Shown: positions 36,646 to 45,511, counted from the stretch's first letter. The stretch is 64,000 bases of DNA from CAVZMO01 sp963776195 (GCA_963776195.1 CAVZMO010000025.1:1-64000); one strand, 5' to 3'. Program-made: numbers and translations. The notes: a model not told the origin generated them from the sequence alone.

Positions 36646-36664
36646 CGCGATGTCTGCCGGACTG

Positions 36665-37516
36665 CTATGCGGTCTGTTTGGCGGATAAGGGAACTCTGTC
36701 GAGCGGACTTGCTATCTGCGCAAGCTCCATCCGGCTGACGTGAAGATAGACAGTCGTTGTCTGTGGGGACTTATGCCCCAGGAGAAGCTGGATATGGTGC
36801 AGGTTTGCACCAGCCTCAAGCAGATGAGTCGCAAAGCTGTGCCTGAGGGTGTGAGCGCTGGCAGGCTTTGTGATCCCTGCACGCTTCTTTGCAGCCTTGA
36901 AGATGCTCTGAAGCGACCGGTCTGATATCGGGTTATTCTTCCCGTATCCCTCAAATAGCCATTCTGAAGGACGGTATTTCCTCCAATACTGTCTCAAAGT
37001 ATCAAGAGCTACGTGGGAGAGTATGCTGTACCGGTCTTTGCCACCTTTGCCCTGTTGTATTCGTATCGTCATCCGCTTGCTGTCGATATCTGCAATCCTC
37101 AGATTGGCTGCTTCTCCTATTCGCAACCCTGCCGAGTAGATGACCATCAATATAGCCCTGTGTTTGATATTGTCCGTTGCGGCAAAAAGTGCCTCAATCT
37201 CTTCCCTGTCCAGGATAACAGGAAGTCTCTTCTTGGTCTTCAAATAGGGGATTTTCTCCATTACCCAACTGCGTTTCAGCGTTGTCTGATAGAAGAACTT
37301 TAGAGCTCCATAGTATTGTCGGACTGTCGAATCGGATGCCTTCTTTTCTTTCAAAAGATAAAGAAGGTACTTCTTGATTTCGTTCTCTCCAAGCTGATCA
37401 GGTGACTTCTTGAAATAACGGGCAAGTTCCCTTAGCCGTGTAAGATAAACCTCTTGCGTCCTTGCACTCAGCCCCCTTAACTGAAGATCCCTCTGCATCT
37501 GTTCTCTCAATGTCAT
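36665..37516 (-). CDS. Tyrosine recombinase accompanying the IS91 element
   Basis: 283 aa. SAM-like N-terminal core-binding domain, then catalytic residues R (AGLRIGEAANL), K (GKGGKDRYS), HxxR (HTLRHSFATHLLEAG), H (LGHKS) and Y (TTVYLHVS). No integron-specific insertion between the patch and the HxxR box, so it is a Xer-like, not an IntI, recombinase. It ends 19 bp before the transposase. Probably linked to the element's movement. Confidence 0.9.
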   Translation of the reverse strand: MTLREQMQRDLQLRGLSARTQEVYLTRLRELARYFKKSPDQLGENEIKKYLLYLLKEKKASDSTVRQYYGALKFFYQTTLKRSWVMEKIPYLKTKKRLPVILDREEIEALFAATDNIKHRAILMVIYSAGLRIGEAANLRIADIDSKRMTIRIQQGKGGKDRYSILSHVALDTLRQYWRKYRPSEWLFEGYGKNNPISDRSLQSIFKAAKKRAGITKPASAHTLRHSFATHLLEAGANLHHIQLLLGHKSPQTTTVYLHVSRMELAQIASPLDRVPLSAKQTA

Positions 37517-38235
37517 GACAAAATCTCCTTTCCGCCACGGCGGACTCGCTGAGGCGAATAGATATCCGCCAGCTCATGCCGGCAGTACTACAGAAAAGAG
37601 ATTCTATCGGGATTACGTTTATTCAACAAGTGGCGAGATTGCGTTGAAGCAAATAAATAGACAGGCTTATTTTATTGCAATGGGCGACTCATCGGAAGGC
37701 CACCGCGAAGCGGTTTAGTTCAACAATGATTATACCAACTTGGTTTTTTCCGCATTCTTGAAAGAATATATCATATTAGGGAACGACTTAAAAGAGAAAT
37801 TTATTATTAATATCAAGATGTCTGATGAAAGGCTAGTTGGCTTTTACTCCTTATTACCATAAAATACCAAGTTGGTATAACATAGGAAATTTGTCTCTAT
37901 TGACTTTCGAGAGTACTTAATAGCCCTCAGCTCAATACGCCCCGTGTTTAATTCAGTAGGAGGAAGAACTTAACCCCAGCCATGAATCTCTCAAAGCATT
38001 TCTTTCTATGTGTTAGAGGGAGAAAACCTCTCTCGTTTCCGGGGTGAAACATTTTTTCATATACTTGCTGATAGAGTAATTTTACACATATTGAGCTATT
38101 TCTGCGATTGATTCTATGCAACCAAAGGAATTGTTGCCAAATGGTTTAAAAGTCGATCCTTTTTTTGTTACCATTATTGATATGCTTGTTCATTTGATAT
38201 TCACATGGTAGGAAGATAGGAAACGCTACTGGAAC
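37517..38235. other. Intergenic region between IS91 element and helicase fusion
   Basis: 719 bp with no supported gene. It holds a TCGCTGAGGCGAA word near 37549 (the reverse complement of a word near 48650) and the MITE-like element described separately. The rest shows nothing further. Confidence 0.5.
37730..37881. mobile_element. MITE-like element
   Basis: Terminal inverted repeats of 20 bp at 37730-37749 and 37862-37881 match with one mismatch; each contains the imperfect palindrome ATACCAACTTGGT. The ~110-bp interior is AT-rich and has no open reading frame. A short non-autonomous transposon is likely; no target duplication is evident. Confidence 0.65.
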
Positions 38236-41076
38236 ATGAAAATTCTCGAATATTTGGATCTTGATACATCGAAGGTCGGCCGTCAGTACCAAAAAATCGC
38301 GGGATTCCTCGAAAAGGATGACTTTTATTCCGCTGAGGTAAAGAAGTTCGCTGAACATGATATATACAGGGCGAAGCTCGATGACAGCAACCGATTGCTT
38401 TTTAAGATAGTCTCATATGGAGGGGTGCGTTACGCCCTGATCCTGGAGGTTGTGCTCAATCACGCCTACGGCAAGTCAAAGTTTTTGGGAGGCGCTCACA
38501 TAGATGAATCCAAGATACCGGTGACTGAAACCCCGCCAACTGAAAAGGAAAAGCTTCCTTCTCTTGTCTATTTGAATCCTTCGAGCAGACGTTTCCACCT
38601 TCTGGATAAGGTAATCTCCTTTAGCCCGGAGCAGGAGGAGGTATATCACCATACCACTCCGCTCATAATTATCGGCCCGGCGGGCAGCGGGAAAACGGCG
38701 CTCACCCTTGAAAAGATGAAAAGAGCGAGAGGCCAAATTCTTTATGTGACTTTGTCCCCATATCTCGCGGACAATTCAAGAAATATTTATTTTGCCCACC
38801 ATTATGAAAACGATGACCAGGAGATTTCTTTCTTGTCCTTCAGGGAATTCCTTGAGACTATGCGGGTGCCCGAAGGCAGGGAGATTATTTATAGCGCCTT
38901 TTCCAATTGGCTGCAGCGGTTTCCGAAACAGCAGCGCGTCTCTGACGCTCACCGCTTATACGAAGAGTTCCGTGGGGTGATAACCGGTTCTGTTATCGAC
39001 AAGCCGTGGTTGGACCGCGAAGATTATCTAAATCGTGGTGTCCGCCAATCCATTTATCTCGACAACGAGCGTGAGCTTGTCTACAGGCTCTTCGAAAAAT
39101 ATCTGGTCTTTCTCAAAGAGAACGGATATTACGACCCCAGCATCCTCGCCCACGGCTATCTGAAACACGCGCAGCAGACATACGACTTTATAGTCGTCGA
39201 TGAAGTGCAGGATATCACAAACATCCAGCTTCAGCTGATTCTGACAACCCTGAAGAGACCCGACCAATTTATCCTCTGCGGAGACTCCAACCAGATAGTC
39301 CATCCAAATTTCTTCTCCTGGAGCAATCTCAAGTCTATGCTCTACAACGCCGAATCCCTGGAGATCCATGAGGTGACACGTATTCTACAGTCCAATTTCC
39401 GTAATTCGACAGCAGTGACGGACCTTGCGAACAGGCTTCTCAGGATCAAACAGAAGCGCTTCGGGTCCATCGACAGGGAAAGCAACTATCTCATGAACAG
39501 TGTATCGGAAAAGCCGGGCGAACTCATACTCATCAAGGACGAAGAAAAGGCAAAGCGGGAGCTGAACCAGAAAATCCGGCGATCCACCAAATTTGCGGTG
39601 CTGGTAATGCGCGACGAGGAGAAGACTGCTGCGCGCCGGTTCTTTGATACGCCACTTCTTTTTAGTGTCCAGGAGATAAAGGGGCTTGAGTACGAGAATG
39701 TTGTCCTGGTGAACTTCATATCGAGTGACCGGGCGAGTTTCGAGGAGATAACAAGAGGTGTCAACCCTGAGGAGCTGAGCGGAGACCTCGAATATATGAG
39801 GGCCGGCGATAAAACAGATAAATCTCTTGAAGCATATAAGTTCTTCGTCAATTCCCTTTATGTCGCGGTCACCCGCGCTGTGCAAAGGCTTTATCTCATT
39901 GAGAGCGATACCGGCCACCCGCTTGTCAGGATATTAGAAATACAAGATGCCGACAACAGCTTTACTGTAGACGTGAAGCAGTCCAGTATCGAAGAGTGGC
40001 AAGCGGAGGCGAGGAGGCTGGAACTTCAGGGTCGGCAGGAACAGGCCGATGAAATCAGGCGCGACATCCTGAAGACACAGCCCGTGCCCTGGGATGTATT
40101 TACCCCTGAAAGAGTTCGTGAACTTATCGCGCGTGCCCGCGACAAAAAAGAGATCTCCCAGAAGCCTAAAAAGGCTTTGTTTGAATACGGTCTCTACTAT
40201 GACGAGCCGAGGCTGATCGAGCTGCTCAGCGCTCAAGGTTTTGACAGGGCGAAACAGGTTTGTCTCGTGCGGGATAAGAGATTGCCCTTTGACCGGTCTC
40301 TCTATGACAGGCAGAGTGCGAATCTCATAGCCAGATATCAGCAGAAATATACAGGCAAATTCTACAAGGACGTACTCAGAGAGGGCGAACTCTACGGCGT
40401 GGACCACCGCAATGTTTTCAATAAGACACCTCTTATGCTCGCGGCGAGCGCCGGAAATTCGGCGCTCATTAAGGAATTGTTGGAAGCAGGTGCTGACACC
40501 GAGTTGACGGACAACTACGATCTCACCGCGTGGCAGTCAGCGTTAGCGCGGGCTATGAAGGACAGTAAGTTCGCCTCTGAATCGTTCCCCGGCGTGCATG
40601 AAATGCTCGCTCCTTCGAGCGTCAGCCTGAAGATTGATGAAAAGTTGATCAAGATAGACAAACGCCTGGGAGAGTTTTTGCTGTTCCACATCTTCTTTGT
40701 CACCCTGCGCAACCGGATCAACCGTCAATATCTGGAACTCCTGCCGCTTACTGCCGTCGAACTAGCGGAAATTGTGACTCATCTGCCGGATAGCATCATC
40801 CCCGAATACCGGAGACAGCGTCCGTACATATCTGCGCTCCTTTCAAAGAACGAAATTGGCAGCGCAAACCCATACTCCAGAAAACTTTTCAGACGGAAGC
40901 GAACGGGTCATTATATATTGAATCAGAAACTTGCAATACGCCTTAAGGACAGATGGCAGGCTGTTTACGGCCATGTCAATATCGATCTTATTCCCAGCTC
41001 AGGGTCGGAAAACGACAAATACTTCCTTAAGAGACTTCAGACGCTGATTTCTGAAGAAGGGAAAGATCTTTTTTGA
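38236..41076 (+). CDS. RelE-like / SF1 (UvrD-like) helicase / ankyrin fusion protein
   Basis: 946 aa. The first ~90 residues fit a RelE-like fold (HDIYRAKLDDSNRLLFKIVS, YALILEVVLNHAYGKSKFL). Then SF1 helicase motifs follow: Walker A GPAGSGKTAL (~residue 152), VVDEVQDITN, GDSNQIVHP, LQSNFRN, EIKGLEYENVVLVNF and YVAVTRAVQRLYL. An ankyrin-type segment (NKTPLMLAASAGNSALIKEL, LEAGADTELTDNYDLTAWQ) lies near residue 735, followed by a helical tail. Toxin-like, motor and protein-binding modules in one chain suggest a conflict or defence function, but no partner antitoxin is adjacent. Confidence 0.8.
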   Translation: MKILEYLDLDTSKVGRQYQKIAGFLEKDDFYSAEVKKFAEHDIYRAKLDDSNRLLFKIVSYGGVRYALILEVVLNHAYGKSKFLGGAHIDESKIPVTETPPTEKEKLPSLVYLNPSSRRFHLLDKVISFSPEQEEVYHHTTPLIIIGPAGSGKTALTLEKMKRARGQILYVTLSPYLADNSRNIYFAHHYENDDQEISFLSFREFLETMRVPEGREIIYSAFSNWLQRFPKQQRVSDAHRLYEEFRGVITGSVIDKPWLDREDYLNRGVRQSIYLDNERELVYRLFEKYLVFLKENGYYDPSILAHGYLKHAQQTYDFIVVDEVQDITNIQLQLILTTLKRPDQFILCGDSNQIVHPNFFSWSNLKSMLYNAESLEIHEVTRILQSNFRNSTAVTDLANRLLRIKQKRFGSIDRESNYLMNSVSEKPGELILIKDEEKAKRELNQKIRRSTKFAVLVMRDEEKTAARRFFDTPLLFSVQEIKGLEYENVVLVNFISSDRASFEEITRGVNPEELSGDLEYMRAGDKTDKSLEAYKFFVNSLYVAVTRAVQRLYLIESDTGHPLVRILEIQDADNSFTVDVKQSSIEEWQAEARRLELQGRQEQADEIRRDILKTQPVPWDVFTPERVRELIARARDKKEISQKPKKALFEYGLYYDEPRLIELLSAQGFDRAKQVCLVRDKRLPFDRSLYDRQSANLIARYQQKYTGKFYKDVLREGELYGVDHRNVFNKTPLMLAASAGNSALIKELLEAGADTELTDNYDLTAWQSALARAMKDSKFASESFPGVHEMLAPSSVSLKIDEKLIKIDKRLGEFLLFHIFFVTLRNRINRQYLELLPLTAVELAEIVTHLPDSIIPEYRRQRPYISALLSKNEIGSANPYSRKLFRRKRTGHYILNQKLAIRLKDRWQAVYGHVNIDLIPSSGSENDKYFLKRLQTLISEEGKDLF

Positions 41077-41237
41077 ATGTGCGTCTCAAAAAACTTTGGC
41101 ATATTTTTCAATTACTCCGAACAAATATCATTGAGAAATTCCTCGAAAGCAAATTTATAAGCTAACAAATTTGCTTTTTGGCAAATACCAAATACATTGA
41201 AAGATAAAGAGCTCAGTCTATTATGTAAAATATTAAT

Positions 41238-42512
41238 ATGCGATATTTTCTTGCCGGGGACGCGTTTCTTAAATGGCTCGAAACCCCGTCTGTTTATCAT
41301 GTCAAGAGAGATGAGCTTTATGAACTCGACAAGGACTCCTTTGGGTTTTTGAAGAGCTGTGCATCTGAAGGAGGGTGTGAAGGAAGGGACAGTAATTTTA
41401 TTGATTATTGTCTGAAGGAGGGTATATTAACAAAAGATAAGGTCGCATCGAGACAGCCTGTTATGATCAAATCTCCTGAGCCTTCATTGAGGTATATCGA
41501 GTTGCAAATCACGAATAACTGCAACCTCAAATGCAAACATTGTTACATTGGCGATGAAAATAATAGCACCCTCCCCCAGCCCCTCCCATCAAGGGAGGGG
41601 TGCGCATCCCTTCACACCTCTCAAGAGGGGATATCCCCTCTCCCCCGGTGGGAGAGGGTTAGGGTGAGGGGGGAAAAGAATGAACTTTCAGTCGAACAAA
41701 TAAGGTCTATCCTCAAAGAATTCGAAGAGATGCAGGGGTTAAGGGTGCTTATTACCGGCGGAGAACCGCTCATGCATGGAAACATAGAAGAGATAAACGA
41801 GATGTTGCCTGAATTCCTTGTGCGGAAGGTCCTTTTTACCAATGGATTGTTATTGAACAAGAAGATATTGAGAAAACTGAATGTGGATGAGATTCAGGTC
41901 AGCATAGACGGGCTCGAATATTCCCATGACTCACTGAGGGGCAAAGGCGCCTTCAGATCGGCGATCGGGGCTGTCAAAAAAGCGCTCGATTCCGGTTTTG
42001 AAGTTTCCGTTGCAACGATGGTCCATCCTGTAAATCTTAATGATTTTGATGGCATGGAGAGGTTATTTAAAGAGATGGGAATAAAGGACTGGACAGTAGA
42101 TATCCCCTGTATAACGGGCAGATTAGAAAAGCATACTGAACTCCAGATAACTCCAGAACAGGGAGGAAAGTTCCTCAGATATGGGTACGGCGCAGGGTTG
42201 CATTCCGGAGCACCGGGTTTTGCCTGCGGTCTGCATCTCGCAGCGGTCATGGCGGACGGCAGGGTTTCGAAATGCACTTTTTATGCAGATAACTTTGCCG
42301 GGAGGATTGAGGACGGCCTGCGAGAGTGTTGGAAAAGAATAAAACCGATTAGACTAGACGAATTGGCATGTGATTGCCGATACATTGAGTCATGCAGAGG
42401 GGGCTGCAGATACAGGGCGCTGCTTCTCGGCAACGCACTGGGAAAAGACTTATACAGGTGTGCGCTGTATGATATACTTAATAGGGAAGAGAAATACAAA
42501 CAAGAAGTGTAA
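41238..42512 (+). CDS. Radical SAM/SPASM peptide-maturase-like protein
   Basis: 424 aa. N-terminal PqqD-like or leader-binding region (residues 1-75), then the radical SAM cluster motif ITNNCNLKCKHCYIG (CxxxCxxC), and TGGEPLMHG. The SPASM region (VSKCTFY, CDCRYIESCRGGCRYRALLLGN, LYRCALYD) has many Cys. Residues ~105-145 are a low-complexity insert (LPQPLPSREG, PLPRWERVRVRG) encoded by a repeat. The 20-residue Cys-rich gene directly downstream makes it a candidate RiPP maturase. No protease or transporter is seen. Confidence 0.85.
   Translation: MRYFLAGDAFLKWLETPSVYHVKRDELYELDKDSFGFLKSCASEGGCEGRDSNFIDYCLKEGILTKDKVASRQPVMIKSPEPSLRYIELQITNNCNLKCKHCYIGDENNSTLPQPLPSREGCASLHTSQEGISPLPRWERVRVRGEKNELSVEQIRSILKEFEEMQGLRVLITGGEPLMHGNIEEINEMLPEFLVRKVLFTNGLLLNKKILRKLNVDEIQVSIDGLEYSHDSLRGKGAFRSAIGAVKKALDSGFEVSVATMVHPVNLNDFDGMERLFKEMGIKDWTVDIPCITGRLEKHTELQITPEQGGKFLRYGYGAGLHSGAPGFACGLHLAAVMADGRVSKCTFYADNFAGRIEDGLRECWKRIKPIRLDELACDCRYIESCRGGCRYRALLLGNALGKDLYRCALYDILNREEKYKQEV
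41566..41675. repeat. In-frame palindromic repeat inside the radical SAM gene
   Basis: A GC-rich segment with CCCTCCC/GGGAGGG inverted units. Its ends (CACCCTCCCCCAG and TAGGGTGAGGGGG) resemble dispersed palindromic elements of the CCCTCACCCTAACCCTCTCCC type. It adds about 37 residues without breaking the frame. Confidence 0.75.
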
Positions 42513-42537
42513 ATTCCTCTATGAAAGGGGGGATATC

Positions 42538-42600
42538 ATGACGATCAAAAAGGTATCGAAAAGAACTGCAACGACCTGCAAATGTAAGAGTTCCTGCTGA
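42538..42600 (+). CDS. 20-residue Cys-rich peptide, candidate RiPP precursor
   Basis: ATG at 42538 preceded by AAAGGGGGG about six bases upstream, followed by MTIKKVSKRTATTCKCKSSC and a stop. The basic N-terminus could be a leader and the C-terminal TTCKCKSSC a core with three Cys. It lies 25 bp after the radical SAM gene stop and is closed by a strong terminator. No homologue recognised, so this is a candidate precursor, not an identified one. Confidence 0.7.
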   Translation: MTIKKVSKRTATTCKCKSSC

Positions 42601-42630
42601 TTGAACGTAATACGCCGGAAGTCGAGAGGA

Positions 42631-42667
42631 AAAGGGAAGACCGGGCTATCCGGCCTTCCCTTTTTTA
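42631..42667 (+). terminator. Intrinsic terminator after the peptide gene
   Basis: Stem GGGAAG(A)CCGG with CCGG(C)CTTCCC, loop GCTAT, then six T. The mirror sequence also ends the convergent ferredoxin gene. Confidence 0.85.
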
Positions 42668-42675
42668 CATATCGT

Positions 42676-42861
42676 TTATTCTATGGTTATGGCCTGAACA
42701 GGACATGTATCGGCAGCTTCCTGACAATTGCAGGTGCTGCATTTGTCAGGACCGATTACATGTGCCTTTCCATCGTCCTCCACCTTAAATACCTCCGGAC
42801 ACATTTCCTCACATGTTGCACAGCCTTCACACAAATCCTCATCCACTACTGGCTTTGGCAT
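42676..42861 (-). CDS. Ferredoxin
   Basis: 61 aa. First Cys block CEGCATCEEMCPE (C-x2-C-x2-C-x3-CP), second CSTCNC...CPVQAITIE. The pattern fits a single-[4Fe-4S] ferredoxin with an additional Cys set; a second cluster cannot be excluded. Possible electron donor for Kor, radical SAM or reductase proteins nearby. Confidence 0.88.
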   Translation of the reverse strand: MPKPVVDEDLCEGCATCEEMCPEVFKVEDDGKAHVIGPDKCSTCNCQEAADTCPVQAITIE

Positions 42862-43122
42862 AAATCTACCTCCTTATTTTTAAATTTTAAGCAGAATTGT
42901 CTCTCCAATCCTGAAGATGGGACAGATATTTAACAAATTATAATATAATTTTCTTAAAATTTTCTACTGTTTATATCTTCTTTTTCAGCTCTTTTAACTC
43001 ATCAATATCAATAACAATTCAGGCCTTATTAGACTATACATGCCAATCGGACCTTTTATAGACAGAATGCCCGAAACAAGGAAATTTTTCTTCAGATGGT
43101 CTGAATCCTTGCTATCGTAAGT

Positions 43123-43476
43123 TCAGATCGAAAGTTTCTTTATAACATCCTGGAGCTCTCCATAAGCTGCAGGCTTAGGAAGTCCGGCGATCTTCCATGC
43201 TGTAAAAGGATCCGGGAATTCCTCGTATGTGCAATCCTTTGGTTGATGTACATTGAGACATACGGCGCGGGGTACGGGAAAGGCGTTGAATTTTTTATAA
43301 TATTCTCTCATAAACCTTAAAATTTCTATCTTTTCTTTTGTAAGGGGACATGTCTTGCCGACCCCCTCTTTTTCAGCTATGGCACAGGCCACTTTTTCGT
43401 TCCAGTCATCGAAATTTGCAAGAAATCCGTCCTCGTCTACTTCAATTTTTAATCCCCCGGATTCAACGACAGGCAT
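43123..43476 (-). CDS. DsrC/TusE-like protein without C-terminal redox cysteines
   Basis: 117 aa. DsrC-family features: DEDGFLANFDDWNEKVA, LTKEKIEILRFMREYYKKF and FTAWKIAGLPKPAAYGEL at the C-terminus, where DsrC has VACKIAGLPKPTGCV. Both Cys that carry sulfur in DsrC are replaced (Trp, Tyr), and the end is extended. It therefore resembles the RspA-like class, a possible regulator, rather than a sulfur carrier. The two internal Cys (AVCLNV, KDC) are not at the redox positions. Confidence 0.8.
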   Translation of the reverse strand: MPVVESGGLKIEVDEDGFLANFDDWNEKVACAIAEKEGVGKTCPLTKEKIEILRFMREYYKKFNAFPVPRAVCLNVHQPKDCTYEEFPDPFTAWKIAGLPKPAAYGELQDVIKKLSI

Positions 43477-43500
43477 AAAAAAACCCTCCTTTGAGTTATA

Positions 43501-43755
43501 TTATTTTCTTTCCTCAAAATTCTTAATGAATTGCCCTACCTGGACACCGAGATAAACACATTTGATGTTGTTCATACAATCATCGGCATCCTTCTTTTCA
43601 ATATGGGTAGTGAGTTCTTGTTTATCTTTCTTGAATTTGACGATATAGGCGTTTTTCCCCTCATCAAAATCAAGGCCCACTGATATGCCGTGCCTCGCGA
43701 TTTCAGGATACATCTCAAGAATCTTGTCTTCCAGTGCGACTTTTGTATATCCCAT
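43501..43755 (-). CDS. Hypothetical protein upstream of DsrC-like gene
   Basis: 84 aa. Regular alpha/beta pattern (GISVGLDFDEGKNAYIVKFK, ELTTHIEKKDADDCMNNIK). The protein lacks known motifs. Directly upstream of the DsrC-like gene on the same strand, 24 bp apart, likely cotranscribed. Confidence 0.6.
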   Translation of the reverse strand: MGYTKVALEDKILEMYPEIARHGISVGLDFDEGKNAYIVKFKKDKQELTTHIEKKDADDCMNNIKCVYLGVQVGQFIKNFEERK

Positions 43756-43839
43756 CCATTTCCCTCCTTTCCCAGTAAGGTCGATTGACTACCGCTTAGA
43801 TATTCCTGTAAAGCCTTAACCATCTAATTTCCACCGAGA

Positions 43840-44340
43840 TCAGGCCCACGGGGTGCCGCCATCAACAATGCTGTGCTCTTCCCACATGAACCAGCTCCCG
43901 GTGTCAGAGAGGAAAAAATAGGTATTTGCAAATATATCATGATGCTGCTGCTCTTCTTTAATAAGTCTCTCAAAGAGGGCCCTTTCTTTTTCCGTTTGCG
44001 CGCCGGCTTCGGCCTTTTTATAAAATTCTATCCCTTCCTTTTCCATCTGTATTGCTATCTTGAAGGATTCAAGTTCGTCCGGAGTTGCCTGCACCCTTTG
44101 CATCATTGCGTTTTTCATGGATTCGAATATCGTCTTCATATTTCTCATCGGACTCACATCATCCATCTTTATGCCCACTTCCTTGAAAATCTGGGAGAGG
44201 GCCTGAAGATGCCTCTTTTCATCTTCTTTGATCGACATGAACATCTTTTTCCCCACGGGATTTGTCGTCTTCTCAGAGGCCGCAGCATAAAAATCTATTG
44301 CATCTTTTTCCATCCGTATAGCTATTTCGATAGCGTTCAC
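43840..44340 (-). CDS. Ferritin-like diiron protein
   Basis: 166 aa from the GTG at 44340, chosen because AAGGGGG precedes it; an upstream ATG at 44484 would add a hydrophobic-looking tail. The diiron motifs are EIAIRMEKDAIDFY, EDEKRHLQ, QMEKEGIEFY and KEEQQHHD. It lacks a rubredoxin domain. Expected to reduce peroxide or store iron. Confidence 0.85.
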   Translation of the reverse strand: MNAIEIAIRMEKDAIDFYAAASEKTTNPVGKKMFMSIKEDEKRHLQALSQIFKEVGIKMDDVSPMRNMKTIFESMKNAMMQRVQATPDELESFKIAIQMEKEGIEFYKKAEAGAQTEKERALFERLIKEEQQHHDIFANTYFFLSDTGSWFMWEEHSIVDGGTPWA

Positions 44341-44433
44341 GCTTTCCCCCTTGTTTTCTGCAGTATTATTTATACCCTTTCGTATAGATATTATCATGTT
44401 AAAAAATAATGTCAAGATTGATATACTTGAACA

Positions 44434-45417
44434 ATGAATGATCCCTATTCCATACAGCTCTATCCCACCCTGCTGTGTAATCAAGACTGCAGTTTTTGTT
44501 TTAACCGCGGCATATCAGATGCTTCCTCATATAAAGACATGAATGTCCGGGATGCACACACCCTTGGTAATCTCCTGATGGAAGCCGGCGTTCATGAGAT
44601 CGATATCCTCGGCGGCGAGCCTATGCTCATTACATGGATGAAGGACTTTATGAAACGGATGACCGAATCGGGTATAACTGTCAATATAAGCACAAACGGA
44701 AGCCTGCCGGAAGTCGTCAGCCGCATTTCGGAACTTTCGCCTGACTTAATAAATATCGGGTTTTCTCTTCACGGTTTTTCAGAAACCCACAACGCGCTGA
44801 CACAGGCAGACAATTTTTCAAAGGCTGTCCTGGGGATTAAGAAAATGGTCGAAAAAGGAAAGAACCCTATTGTGAAAAGCACGCTCACCCGGCAAAACAT
44901 GCATGAGATTTATGATCTCGTTTCTTATCTCAAAGATCTCGGCGTAAAAAGGTATTTTCTCCTCCATGAGGACATTATAGGCAGGCAAAAAATCATGCCC
45001 TGTTTCTCTTTTCCCGGATTTCGGGAATTCTACATAAAATTAAAGGATAATTTTGCGGGGACCTTAGATATCGGTTCCGTTGCGGCATCCGGTTTTTACA
45101 AATACGGACTGAAGTCGCCGGGCAGATGTGATGCCGGCTTACAAAAAATTGCGATCATGCCGGACGGTTCGATATTCCCCTGCAATCTATTTGCGGGCTT
45201 TAAGGAATTCCGTCTCGGCAACATATTTCAGGACGGCATCGAAAAGATATGGACCAGCCCTATCCTTGAACAGTTTCGGACATCTCATGATAACACATGC
45301 AAGAGAGATGACTGCAGCCACTACGCGAATTGCAGCGGCGGGTGCCCGGCACACAGTTATTTTTTTCATGGCAGAATCGATCTTCCCGACCCCCGATGCA
45401 CAGATAAAAAGACTTGA
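44434..45417 (+). CDS. Second radical SAM/SPASM protein
   Basis: 327 aa. CLLCNQDCSFCFNRG (CxxxCxxC variant), GGEPML, and a C-terminal SPASM-like Cys cluster (CDAGLQKIAIMPDGSIFPC, CKRDDCSHYANCSGGCP). The SPASM domain typically binds auxiliary [4Fe-4S] clusters in peptide maturases. No precursor gene is adjacent; the divergent ferritin-like gene lies upstream. Confidence 0.88.
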   Translation: MNDPYSIQLYPTLLCNQDCSFCFNRGISDASSYKDMNVRDAHTLGNLLMEAGVHEIDILGGEPMLITWMKDFMKRMTESGITVNISTNGSLPEVVSRISELSPDLINIGFSLHGFSETHNALTQADNFSKAVLGIKKMVEKGKNPIVKSTLTRQNMHEIYDLVSYLKDLGVKRYFLLHEDIIGRQKIMPCFSFPGFREFYIKLKDNFAGTLDIGSVAASGFYKYGLKSPGRCDAGLQKIAIMPDGSIFPCNLFAGFKEFRLGNIFQDGIEKIWTSPILEQFRTSHDNTCKRDDCSHYANCSGGCPAHSYFFHGRIDLPDPRCTDKKT

Positions 45418-45511
45418 CGATAATTATTTTAATTTGTATTCAACCCTGAAAAGCGATACTATTTATTAAATTATTAAAGTCTGCAAGTGAAGCAGCAAAG
45501 AAGGAGCCAAA

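Larger units (their letters stand above)
35446..37516 (-). mobile_element. IS91-family element (recombinase plus disrupted transposase)
   Basis: A tyrosine recombinase gene is followed by an IS91/IS801-type transposase on the same strand, a widespread arrangement. The exact element ends are not defined; no terminal repeats are expected. The region 35170-35445 downstream holds no clear gene and may contain the element's terminus. Confidence 0.75.

Noticed and set aside
36665..37516. Tyrosine recombinase as the integron integrase of the nearby attC sites
   Set aside because: It lacks the insert IntI proteins carry before the HxxR box and is directly coupled to an IS91 transposase.
37515..37718. 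Small gene in front of the IS91 recombinase
   Set aside because: No ribosome-binding site, unlike-protein composition, and it overlaps element-end sequence.
38236..41076. Antitoxin gene paired with the RelE-like domain
   Set aside because: No small gene overlaps or adjoins the fusion; flanking frames are antisense shadows.
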